Assembly: GCA_011032825.1 (NCBI GenBank) | Contig: JAADJZ010000034.1 | Span: 328,919-392,918, forward strand | Length of the DNA stretch: 64,000 nucleotides | Direction of reading: 5' to 3' | Source: Massariosphaeria phaeospora | Taxonomy: Eukaryota; Ascomycota; Dothideomycetes; Pleosporales | Position numbers and translations under genes: made by a program | The notes under the pieces: model-generated | Database searches by the model: none | Told to the model about the DNA's origin: nothing | The model's input: the letters and a program-made list of their open reading frames with translations, nothing else | In this document: one piece after another, positions 55,535 through 64,000 of the stretch | How the letters are laid out: every line of letters begins with the position of its first letter | How positions within the stretch are numbered: the stretch's first letter is position 1

Positions 55535-55879
55535 ATGGAGTCTTCACTATCGCCAGCTACGGTAGTAGCTAGTGCGTTACTACCGTCAACTTCGCTACTA
55601 TTAGCCTCGCTGATCGTACTACGGCTAAGCTGGGTTTACAAGCAGCAGCGCACGTTCTCTGCAAAGACTCACGCATCTGCCCAAAAGCAAGAGCAACTCT
55701 AACTACAACTGCAAGAGGTACTCTAACAGCTTGATAAACTTACGCCTAAAGAAATTCTACTCGAAGTACCTAATAGCTACGCGGAATTACGACTACTTGA
55801 ACTAGCTGCTTAGAAACTAGGCCGAGCTCCTTCGCTACCTTCGCCGCAGGCTCTCTCTATCGACCGCCAAATCGTATAA
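55535..55879 (+). pseudogene. Small membrane/coiled-coil ORF, RIP-damaged, unknown
   Basis: From ATG 55535 a 115-codon frame runs to TAA 55877-55879 with three internal TAA/TAG codons. It starts MESSLSPATVVASALLPST and has a hydrophobic helix (SLLLASLIVLRLSWVY), then a Gln-rich coiled coil (SAQKQEQL, then LDKLTPKEILLEV). It ends SIDRQIV before the stop. The layout resembles a small accessory protein of a transposable element, or cargo of a larger element. It lies directly downstream of the captain-like gene on the same strand. Not recognised. Confidence 0.45.
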
Positions 55880-56397
55880 TTAAACAATTGATACCATTCT
55901 GTTCTACTAACACGTCGATAGCGTTTTTATATAATGTACAACTTTTTAGATAATTTACAAAAGCTAGCCCCCCTTTGCGCCTAAACACATAAGTTCTGCT
56001 ATCGCTCGAATACACTTTTCTAGAAAGCAAGCTAACTTGCTTAGATAGCAGAAGTAGAAGTACACATAGTTGTAAGATGTGCTAGGCAATATCTAGTGTA
56101 TAGTTTCTCTAACGAAATTTTAACATTACTTTTGCAGCCAAAGGCTTCTAAAGTAGTTATAGCAATACAAGTAGCAGCAAATAGAACAATAGAAAAGTAG
56201 TAGCTAAATTATATGTAATCGCATGTACTTACTGCCAAAGTTTTTTTTACTACTATACAATAAGAATGTCTAGACAGGAAGTATAAATCTCAATTTTTTC
56301 TTTAGAAAGTTTAGGTATCTTGGCCTTAGTAGGCTAGTTCTATACTTAGTACAATGTGTACGTGCTTTCTAGTACTAGAATATTCGAAAGCACTGCT
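55880..56397. other. AT-rich spacer with short hairpins
   Basis: No coding signal. An inverted repeat TTCTGCTATC/GATAGCAGAA (about 55,994 and 56,043) encloses AGCAAGCTAACTTGCTT, forming a possible hairpin. The rest is TA-rich sequence as left by RIP. Confidence 0.4.
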
Positions 56398-56423
56398 GTT
56401 ACACTTAGAGTAGTAAATAAGTA

Positions 56424-56851
56424 TAACGTACTTTACGAGTTCGCCGCCTACACGGGTTCGCCGCCTACTGAATTTTACTAAGGAAAATCAATAATCTAGA
56501 GCTTAATAACTCTTAACCTACTTAATAAAATTCTCTAAAATTTTTACTACTAAGCTGCATCTATATAAACTTTTAGATTCCTAGATTACTAAGCTACAAC
56601 TTTAGTATTTAGAAAGTTATTAAAGAAAAGCTTAAACTATTCGTGCGCTCTAAGCTATCTACTCTTCTAGACTAGCTAGAGCTTAGTAATCTTAGAACTA
56701 GAAAGTTTATATATACAGAAATAATATATTAAATTTTTAAAGAATTTTATTAAGTAGGTTAAGAGTTATTAAGCTCTAGATTATTGATTTTCCTTAGTAA
56801 AATTCGATAGGCGGCGAACTCGTGTAGGCAGCGAACTCGTAAAGTACGTTA
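56424..56851 (+). mobile_element. Pogo-type MITE with long inverted repeats and TA duplication
   Basis: The element is 56,426-56,849 (424 bp) between TA dinucleotides. Inverted repeats of about 110 bp (56,426-56,535 and 56,740-56,849) differ at only about four positions. They start ACGTACTTTA and contain a doubled 17-bp motif, CGAGTTCGCCGCCTACA then CGGGTTCGCCGCCTACT. The layout (ACGT start, about ten bases, doubled 17-mer, TA duplication) copies that of the Fot1 element at 49.4-51.5 kb with different sequence, so it is likely the non-autonomous partner of another pogo-family transposase. Confidence 0.85.
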
Positions 56852-56889
56852 AATTAAGTTAAAGTTAAGTTAGCTTACGTAAAACTCTA

Positions 56890-56951
56890 GTGCTAACTTA
56901 ACTTATACCTACGCTAAAACGTTTTAGCGTAGGTATAAGTTAAGTTAGCAC
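56890..56951. repeat. Perfect 62-bp palindrome
   Basis: 31-bp arms, GTGCTAACTTAACTTATACC... on the left, are the exact reverse complement of the right, with centre AAAACGTTTT and no spacer. It lies inside hAT-type MITE copy 1 and is not matched by an equally perfect structure in copy 2. Confidence 0.9.
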
Positions 56952-57166
56952 AAACCTCTACAATTCTATATTTTAATATATTTTCTTTTTATAATTATAA
57001 CAGCTAGTTATAATAGGTTTATTAACTTAAAAGTAGTACCTATAACTTAACCTTAACCTACGCTTTAATTACTCTAACTTAACTTTAACTTTAGGTTTAT
57101 GCAACTCTAACTTAATTTATACTCAACAATAAGTACTTTCTACTTATTTGCTAGCGTAGTTACACT

Positions 57167-57649
57167 ATACTACAAATTACTTTTTTCGAATTCTATATGC
57201 TGCTTCTGCGGCAGATTTCTTCGACAGCTCAACTCTAGTGTTTTGTTAATTTAATAACATTTGCTATCGTCGAAAGAAGCACGGGAAAGTAATTTCTTTT
57301 AGAAATTACTACTTTTACTGTCTACTATCTATACTCTATGTATCTACTATAAAGTATCTAAAAGCAAAGTATTAAAGGTTCTATATATTAACACTATTTT
57401 GAACGAAGCTTTGCTAAGAGTTAAACTAAGTAGAGTAACATAGCTGTTTTCTTAATACATTAGCGAAATGTTACTTGAAAGCAGTGCAGCTAAAGAAAAA
57501 CTTTCTAGTATTTAATTTAGGCTTAGTTAACTTTCTTTATAAATTAGATTACTAGCATAAAGTACGTTTTCCTGTTAGCTATTAGGTAGTAACAAATGCA
57601 TTATTACTGCATTAGTAAAACTACTCGACTTGCGAGATACTAATAGGCT
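57167..57649. other. AT-rich spacer between MITE copies
   Basis: No coding signal. A hairpin AGTAATTTCTTTTAGAAATTACT stands at about 57,290-57,312. The remainder shows nothing recognisable. Confidence 0.4.
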
Positions 57650-58058
57650 GTTAATTTTAGGCTAGTAAATAAGTAGAAGTTGAGTTAGAGTTGAGTTAGC
57701 TTACGTTAAACTCTAACCTAACTCTAGCTTTAACCTGCGCTAGTTACTAAGCAGCTTAAGTTAAAGTTAAGTTAAAGTAGTTAAAGCTTAGAGTTGTAGT
57801 TAGGTTTTACATAATATTTACAACTTATATTAACATTAAGTTTTCTATGTATACTTATTACATTTATTTATTATAGTTTTTTAACTATTTAGGTAACTTT
57901 AACTTAACTTTTAACCTAGAGCTTTAACTACTCTAACTTAACTTTTACCTACGCTAGATTAACTCTAACTTAACTTTAACTTAAAGTTTGTGCAACTTAT
58001 AACCTAACCTATACCTATTAATAAGTACTCTCTACTTATTCGCTAGCGTAGTTAATTT
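57650..58058 (+). mobile_element. hAT-type MITE copy 2
   Basis: The element is 57,658-58,050 (393 bp) flanked by GTTAATTT direct repeats (57,650-57,657 and 58,051-58,058). The left end TAGGCTAGTAAATAAGTAGA and the complement of the right end TACGCTAGCGAATAAGTAGA are inverted and match copy 1. The right halves of both copies share a block ending in TACTTATT.GCTAGCGTA. Internal sequence is rich in TTAAGTTA/TAACTTAA units. No coding capacity. Confidence 0.78.
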
Positions 58059-58929
58059 AGTATCGCAAGTTATGTTACTAGTTATAACGAACTAAATTCT
58101 CAAGAAAACTTTTATTCTTTCTAAAAAGAGCTATCTGCGGCAAGTACAATTGTTTTCTCTATCTAAAAATAAGCAAAAGCAAGTTTAGAAGTAAATAGCA
58201 ACAAAATGTAATACAAGCTAGCTATTGTTACAGTTTTCTAGCAACTAATTAATAATCGAAAGAACGTATTTATAAGCTAGAAACTTAGAATGCTAAGAAG
58301 CTAAACACCGTAAGCTGCATTCTGTTTCAAAGGTACTTAATTCTAATATTTGTTTTTTATTTGCATATAATTCTTAGAGCTATAAGTACGTTTAATATCT
58401 AGCATTGTGTTACAAACAAAAACGATACTAAGTATCGTAGACTAAGCAACGACGCAGAAAAGTTGTTAGAGCTTGCAAGTTTGCAAAACAAAAGTACAGC
58501 AATGCGCGAAGCAGAATTAAGTTAGTAGTTACGTAATAGTAATTAGTGCGATTAAAGCTTTAGCAGACTAAGCATACTAAGCAACGAGCGCTTAGCTAGC
58601 CTAAAGCGCTTAGCAACTAAGCACACTAAGCGAACTAAGCAAAACGCTTTTAGCAAAGAATTATAGAACTATATAGATTAGCAGAATTTCTTTTACAATT
58701 TGAATTCTTTGTAGTTAACTCTTTTAAGTACATTTTATACATAGATTGGATCTATAGGCAACAAATTGTTACTTTGTTATTCTATTTAAAATAGAATTGA
58801 AATTGTTTCTTTGTTGTTATAAAGCTTTCTAAACATAGAACAATTCTTTAGGCAAAATCTCTAAGTTTAATACTAGTACCTTTAGTAAAAGAACACTTTT
58901 AATAACACGTTAACTACTTTAGGTTTAGA
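58059..58929. other. AT-rich spacer with ACTAAGC repeats
   Basis: At about 58,565-58,650 the unit ACTAAGC occurs five times, with AGCGCTTAG palindromes between. It may be part of a long terminal repeat or leader of the following gag region. No coding signal before about 58,930. Confidence 0.4.
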
Positions 58930-60560
58930 ACTAAGACAACATAGCAACACCTACGAGCTTACGCACAACAAGCAGCAGCGTTACTACACTTACAACGAAC
59001 CTAGTAACTGTAATAGCAAAGCAAGCTAATTAGATACAGCAGCAAGCGAAATAAATTTAAAAACTACTAGCAGTAGTTACAAAGCTTTAAGGTAGAACAA
59101 AAGAAAAGTTAGCAAAAGCACTCTCTCTAGAGAAATATAGCAAAGAAAAGAAAAACTTAAAACTTTTTTTTACTAACGTAGACTTCTACTGCTGTTATTA
59201 TAGCAACAGCTTTTACACAAATTAAAACAAGATTCTAGCAGCTAGAATGCACATAAAAGACAACGCAGCAAAATAGTTTTAGCTATACGCTGAAAATTAC
59301 GTTACGCACGTAGAAAACGTAAAAAAAATAAAGCAAAACACAAAGCGCATTTTTAAGAACTAAGAGTTGTTTAAACAAAAACTTTATACAATTTACAGCA
59401 AAGTAGACGAAACGCAGCAAGCAATAAACCAACTTAAACTACTTAAGCAAAAAAGCTTAGCTAGCAAGTACACAATTAAATTTAAAAGAATTTAGGCTAA
59501 AGTAGACAATGTAGAAAAACGCAGCTTATGCAAGTTCTACTACGCAAAGTTAAAAAAACACGTAAAAAATAAAATTAGTTAAAACAAGAAACTAGAGAAA
59601 CTCAACGAGCTAATTAAAACTACGGTACAAATTAACAACTAACTATAGCAACAATAGTAAAAACGCAAGTTTACTATTAAACTATACATACGCCTAGTAG
59701 CAACGATTAAAAAAACTTATTACTACAACCTAATAGATATCGACAGCGTTGAACGAGTTTAGAACAACAAACTACTACAAAAGCAGTTTAACAAAAAGAA
59801 CGCTACTTTAACAAAGCAAAACTCTAAGAACGAGCTGTTAAAAGAGAAACGCTAGAAGCGTTACAACAATAAAGTATGTTTCTAATGTAGTAAAAACAAA
59901 TACTTTTGCAGAAACTGCTTAGAAATACTACAGAAAGTAGCAGGCGCGCAAACTACTACTATCGCTATAGTTTAACTACAACGAGTAGCTATACTATATC
60001 TAAGAATCTACGAAGAACTAGATAGCAAGTAGATTAAAGTTAAAAACTCGATAGCAAAAGAATTGTTAGACTAGAAAACAAAATTTGCTTATCTACAAGC
60101 AAAAGAGATTACAGATTAACTTTAAAACTATAAGTGCTAGATGTGCGGTAGAACTACCTACATTGCCTAGCACTACAACTAACAGTTTAAAAAACTACAA
60201 ATTAAAGAACTACAAAAATAAAAAGCTGCAAAAGTAGCAATAGCACAACAAAAACTAACAGAAAAAAAAATAAAGTTCGCTAATTAAAACAATTACGGAA
60301 ACTTGCTTTGGCACTAGTGCAATAAGAAAAACTGCATGTACTACGCAGACAATAGAATTTTTGCGCAACAACAGCTAAGATTACTATTACACGTTTTACT
60401 TAAAAATAGCAAATGTACAGTAACAGAATGTTACGTATATAACTACAATAATTAGTTTAAAAACTACAGCAGCAGCTGCGCATAGGTATAGTGCTACGAC
60501 AAGAAATGTCAAACACACTAGTCTAGCAAGTATATTACAGAATAGTAGCTTTTTGTAATA
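58930..60560 (+). pseudogene. Ty3/Gypsy-type gag with two CCHC knuckles, RIP-damaged
   Basis: One frame is kept from about 59,080 to 60,560 with only TAG/TAA interruptions. The segment TKRIFKN then ELFKQKLYTIYSKVDE then QQAINQLKLLKQKSLASKY (about 59,340-59,470) matches the retrotransposon gag domain. A zinc knuckle at 59,877-59,918 reads CxxC-x4-Tyr-x4-C, with Tyr where His is required. A second at about 60,130-60,175 (CWMCGRTTYIA) has Tyr at both the His and the last Cys positions. His to Tyr (CAC to TAC) and Cys to Tyr (TGC to TAC) are both RIP-type changes. Further Cys groups (CNKKNCMYY, CTVTECYVY, CYDKKCQTH) follow downstream, unusual for gag. No pol was found directly after it. The start is approximate. 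Confidence 0.62.
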
Positions 60561-61004
60561 GGCTAAAAGCTCTATGAATTGCTTTAGTTGTAAGATTTTA
60601 GTAGCTATTAACGCTGTACGTAACAGCTTCGACGATACTCAAAAGAGCTTCGCTAGTTTCTAGTTAACGAAGGCCTTGCGGTATTGAGTTTTTACATAGC
60701 TTCTAAAAGCGCTTCGCAGGTACTTTGAAAGCTAACTAACTATAAAGTATATAGAGCTTTTTTGTTCGCGCTGTAGATAAACTCTATTAAATTTATTACA
60801 TTCTTTATCTAGAACCTGCTTTCCTAGGCAATCCTTTTTTATTTAAATTCAATTAATCTCTACGCAGTAAAGGCTGTGAGATCTTTAAAAAGTACAACAC
60901 TTTTAGAAGTTAAAAGCAACCTCTAAGAAACTCTAAAACGCAGCGAAAAAAGTTTTTAGAACTAAATTGCTACGATGAACGGTACTTAGAATGAGTATAT
61001 TTGA
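60561..61004. other. Spacer between the two gag regions, possible long terminal repeat
   Basis: About 440 bp of AT-rich sequence with TTCGCTAG and GCTTCGC.AGGTAC-type motifs and no reading frame. By position it could be the 5' long terminal repeat and leader of the downstream Gypsy element; the partner repeat would lie beyond the window. Confidence 0.35.
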
Positions 61005-62250
61005 ATGCTAGTTGTAGAAGCTCGCAGGCTAGAAAGCGAAAGCCGAAGCAGCGAAGCAATTAAGAAAGCTCTACAAAAACTAATAAACAACGACAAACTT
61101 AATGTAAAAACTTAAGAAATTTGTTTTAATGCGGCAGAAGCTACATATATAAAAATATTCGTTACAGAACTCGTAATAGAACTACTCAAAAAAGTAACAA
61201 ACAATTAGCTACTAGCAGCAAAGCTAGTCTTTGCAAAACTTTCGAATTCTAAGCAGCTAGTTAATAACGAGAGTGCAAAAGCTTAGGCACTTATTAAAAT
61301 ACTGCAAAATCAAGTTTAGATTCTCTAGAAAGAAAAGAGAGCTACGCTAGCAACACTGCTAACTTTTTTTAGTATTCTAAAAGCTTCTACGCTAATTACA
61401 AAGCGCAACAAAATGCCTAACCTAGCTTAGTTCAACGAAACAAAGTTAGACTACAAACAGTTTAAAGTCCAAGTAGAGAACAAAATGCTTAATAACAAGA
61501 ATCTAATTAAAAACTTATGCGGCTACATCTACAACTGCTTAACAAAGCAAGTAGCTACTACTAAACTCGCTTGGTATTAGAAACACCGTAACGGAACAGC
61601 AAAGAAGTTCTAAAAGTACTTTAATAGGCACTACTAGAACTACATGCGAGCGCAGAAAGTGCTTAACCAACTTTTTGCTTTTAGGCAGAAGAAAATGTTC
61701 TTTTAAGAGTATAATAAAGAATTTATGCGCTTCGCGTACAACGCAAAAATAACAAGCAACGTAGCTACATTAAAAAACTAGTACAAAGCAAAGCTTCGCG
61801 CTAATCTACAGAATAAAATAGTTAGCGTTATCGTTTCTCTAGCATAGCAACTTTAGGACCTAATAGAACGAGTTACCTAGATTAAAGAAAACCTAAACCG
61901 CGCGAAAGCAAACAACTAGTAGTAGATAGTACTAAATTAATTAATAAGCGACACAGAGGCTATGAACTAAGAGCTAGCAACTAAAGCTACTACCTAGGCA
62001 GTCCGCGCGGCTACTAACAACAAAAAAAAAAAGCAGGCTAAATAAGCAAACAACGCAAAAATAACGAAACAACAAAAGAATTACTTTTGCTTTTAATGTA
62101 GTTTAGCAACTTACATGTCTAATAAATGTAAGCTCGCAGCTTCAAAGAAGCTCGCTACAACTTAAAAAGCAACTTCTAAACTAGTTAAGACAATAGCAAA
62201 AGTTAAAAAAGTCTTTAAGTCTAAAGACTTAGAAAACTAAACACTTCTAA
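61005..62250 (+). pseudogene. Ty3/Gypsy gag of the right-hand retrotransposon, RIP-damaged
   Basis: From ATG 61005 one frame without frameshift runs about 415 codons with many TAG/TAA stops. After a helical N-terminus come NKMPNLA, then FNETKLDYKQFKVQVENKML (about 61,410-61,480), a form shared by fungal Gypsy gag proteins, and RQKKMFF then EYNKEFMRFAYNAKI. The zinc knuckle at about 62,088-62,130 reads C-x2-C-x4-Tyr-x4-C with His replaced by Tyr and one stop inside. A basic linker follows. The reading frame then changes for pol, as in elements using a frameshift between gag and pol. Confidence 0.72.
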
Positions 62251-62299
62251 CCAAAAGCGCAGTTAGAAGTAGTAGAAAAAAAACACGGTTTCTTTATTA

Positions 62300-64000
62300 G
62301 ATAAGTTTCTAAAGTTTTGCTAGCACTAGCTAAACAGGAAACCACTTACAGTACATGCAATTATTAATCAATTTATTTTTGCTTTAGTAATGCTCGACTT
62401 CGGGTGCACTACCTATAGTCTTGTTAGCAAAAAGTTTTGTAAAAAAAACTGTTTTTTGCGTATTTCGATAAAAGAAAGGCTTGTAGTAGGCATTAGCGAA
62501 TAAGTTGTTAAAGTTACGAAAGCTGCTTAGTTTACAATAAACCTAAATAAGCATGAACAAACAGTTTAAGCGTACGTTATAACTAAGAATAACTAATACA
62601 ATATTATTCTAGAGCGCTTATAAATAGACGAAAGCTAGGTAACGCTAGTTTTAGCGAAAAAATCGATTTTTATCTATTCAACTAAAACACACGTGCGGAG
62701 CTAGAAAGAAAAAAAGCCTAAACAAAAGCCCTAGCAGGTGTTCGCGGCTGCGTTCAAAATAATAATGTAGCAGTCTAAGAAAAAAAACTTTAGCGTTAAA
62801 ATTTTCGCTGCGTTTATAGCGAACATCTAGAAAGCTTTTTAAACTAAAGTAGTAGTTAACTTACGCCTAACGCTGTTTAACTAGATAAAAAATTAGTATA
62901 CAGCGTTTATGCAGTTTAAAGCTAACAAATTATCTCTTTACCAAAGCCTAATAAACTACGGCATTAAACTAATTAAAAAGAACGGAAAAGAAGTAGAGAT
63001 CTTATAAAGACCTTTGTATAACATGTTTAAAAACAAACTATTAGTTTTACAAAAGCAGCTTACTGCGCATTTAGATTGCGAGTTTATTAGAGTAAGTTGC
63101 TTTTAAGCCGAAGCGCTAGTGTTGTTTGCAAAGAAACCTAGTAGAAAGCTACGCTTTTGCGTAGACTATCGAGCGCTCAACGCTATTACGAAAAAGAACT
63201 AATACCTGCTGCCTTTAATTTACGAAACCCTAAATTAGATTAGCTAGGCTAAATAGTTTACTAAGCTGAACGTTATCTAGGCCTTTTACAAAGTTCGAAT
63301 TGCTAAAGAAAACAAGTAAAAAACAGCTTTTCGTACAAGATTTAAATTGTACGAATAGATAGTTTGCCTATTTAGCCTTGCTAACGCCTTAAGTACGTTC
63401 TAGCAATTTATTAACTACACTTTGCGTAATTACATTAACGTTAACGCTTTTGCATACTTAGATAATGTACTTATCTACTTTAGAAGTTTCTAAAAAAACT
63501 ACTAGCAACGTGTTAAAAAAGTTGTTAACAAGTTAAAAAAAGCAAAGTTACAACTTAATATTAAGAAATGCGAGTTTAAAGTAACTAAAACTAAATACTT
63601 TAGTTTTATTATCAAAGTAGGCAAAAAAATTAGCATGGATCTAAAAAAAGTCTGCGCGATTTTTAAATAGAAGGCTCTAGCTTTAGTTAAAAAAGTGCAA
63701 AGCTTCGTTGGTTTTGCAAACTTTTACTAGCAGTTTATTTGCGCCTTTTCTGCAATCGTTTCTTTACTAACAAAGTTAACAGAAAAAAGCGTCGAATTCT
63801 GTTAAAAGCTTAAACAACAAAAAGCGTTTAACACGCTTAAGAAAAAGTTCATATCTAAGCCGTTATTAGCCTATTTTAACCTTAATTTAGAAACCGCTAT
63901 TAAAGCGAACGCTTTGAGAATAGCTATCAAAAAAGCGCTTTTTTAAAAAGCAAAGAAACAACTTGTAGCAAGTAGTAGCTTACTACTTTGCCAAAATGTT
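62300..64000 (+). pseudogene. Ty3/Gypsy pol (protease and reverse transcriptase), RIP-damaged, open at right edge
   Basis: A protease-like stretch, MLDFGCTTYSLVS, stands at 62,390, where the catalytic D-S/T-G reads D-F-G. The reverse transcriptase is unmistakable: LYNMFKNKLLVLQKQL (63,015), FAKKPSRKLRFCVDYRALNA (about 63,125-63,185), FTKLNVI, KTAFRTRFKLYE, and YLDNVLIYF at about 63,457, where the usual YLDD has Asn for the second Asp. Further on are KKCEFKVTKTKYFSFII and VQSFVGFANFY, the start of the connection/RNase H region. In-frame TAG/TAA codons occur every 10-25 residues with no frameshift. RNase H, integrase and the 3' long terminal repeat would lie beyond the window. The copy is dead as read. 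Confidence 0.88.

Larger units (their letters stand above)
56398..57166 (+). mobile_element. hAT-type MITE copy 1, with a pogo-type MITE inserted inside it
   Basis: The element is 56,406-57,158, flanked by the 8-bp direct repeat GTTACACT (56,398-56,405 and 57,159-57,166). Its ends are inverted: left TAGAGTAGTAAATAAG, right complement TACGCTAGCAAATAAG. A second MITE (56,426-56,849) with TA duplication lies 20 bp inside the left end. Without it this copy is about 327 bp. A perfect 62-bp palindrome (56,890-56,951) lies inside. The 8-bp duplication suggests mobilisation by a hAT transposase, but its ends differ from the hAT element at 48.9-54.1 kb. Confidence 0.78.
61005..64000 (+). mobile_element. 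Ty3/Gypsy LTR retrotransposon, partial
   Basis: The order gag, protease, reverse transcriptase on the + strand, with pol in a different frame from gag, defines a Ty3/Gypsy element. The left boundary lies somewhere between 60,560 and 61,005 and the right is outside the window. TpA-rich composition and nonsense codons without frameshifts point to RIP. Confidence 0.85.

Noticed and set aside
57040..58030. TAACCTTAACC-type stretches considered as degenerate telomere repeats
   Set aside because: They belong to the two hAT-type MITE copies and lack a regular six-base period.

Overview
The window is nuclear DNA of a filamentous ascomycete (Pezizomycotina). The gene content suggests Dothideomycetes, but lower ranks cannot be read from the sequence. 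The evidence is dense protein genes split by short GT-AG introns (about 45-200 nt), short intergenic spaces, typical fungal families (RRP12, a peroxisomal ABCD transporter, a DevR-like bHLH factor, a DUF3455 secreted protein, a fungal rhodopsin-type membrane protein), and an AT-rich block of transposons damaged by repeat-induced point mutation (RIP). Exon structures were worked out by hand from splice signals, reading frame and family resemblance.

Positions 1 to about 46,870 are an ordinary gene-rich euchromatic segment. In order: the N-terminus of a CAP-Gly/dynactin-type protein (-), a peroxisomal ABCD half-transporter (-), a Baeyer-Villiger-type flavin monooxygenase (-), a LisH/WD40 protein of the TBL1/Sif2 type (-), a TMEM115-family membrane protein (+), a six-cysteine small secreted protein (+), a 1385-residue ankyrin protein (-), a DUF3455 secreted protein (+), a short-chain dehydrogenase (-), a small coiled-coil protein (-), a BRD8/Bdc1-like bromodomain protein (+), a bHLH factor (-), a metallophosphoesterase (+), a basic-tailed small protein (-), a STAND-type N-terminal domain plus ankyrin protein (-), three lineage-specific unknowns (-), RRP12 (+) and a seven-helix rhodopsin-type protein (+). 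These do not form one pathway. The peroxisomal transporter beside the monooxygenase and the divergent promoter pairs are the only hints of co-regulation.

From about 46,900 the character changes. A DUF3435 tyrosine recombinase gene (the superfamily of Starship captains) runs from 47,374 to 55,318 but is split by a hAT transposon with an exact 8-bp target duplication. That hAT is itself split by a Fot1/pogo element with perfect 44-bp inverted repeats and a TA duplication. Removing each insertion on paper puts the host reading frame back in register, so the order of events is captain, then hAT, then Fot1. Further right, a pogo-type MITE sits inside a hAT-type MITE, a second copy of that hAT-type MITE follows, and two Ty3/Gypsy gag regions plus one pol region run off the right edge.

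The retroelements and transposases are full of in-frame TAG/TAA codons with almost no frameshifts. Zinc-knuckle His has become Tyr and the catalytic YLDD motif reads YLDN. All of these are what C-to-T change at CpA would give, so RIP rather than slow neutral decay is the likely cause. The right third is therefore a transposon graveyard, possibly subtelomeric or pericentromeric, or a dead Starship-like element whose captain marks its left side.
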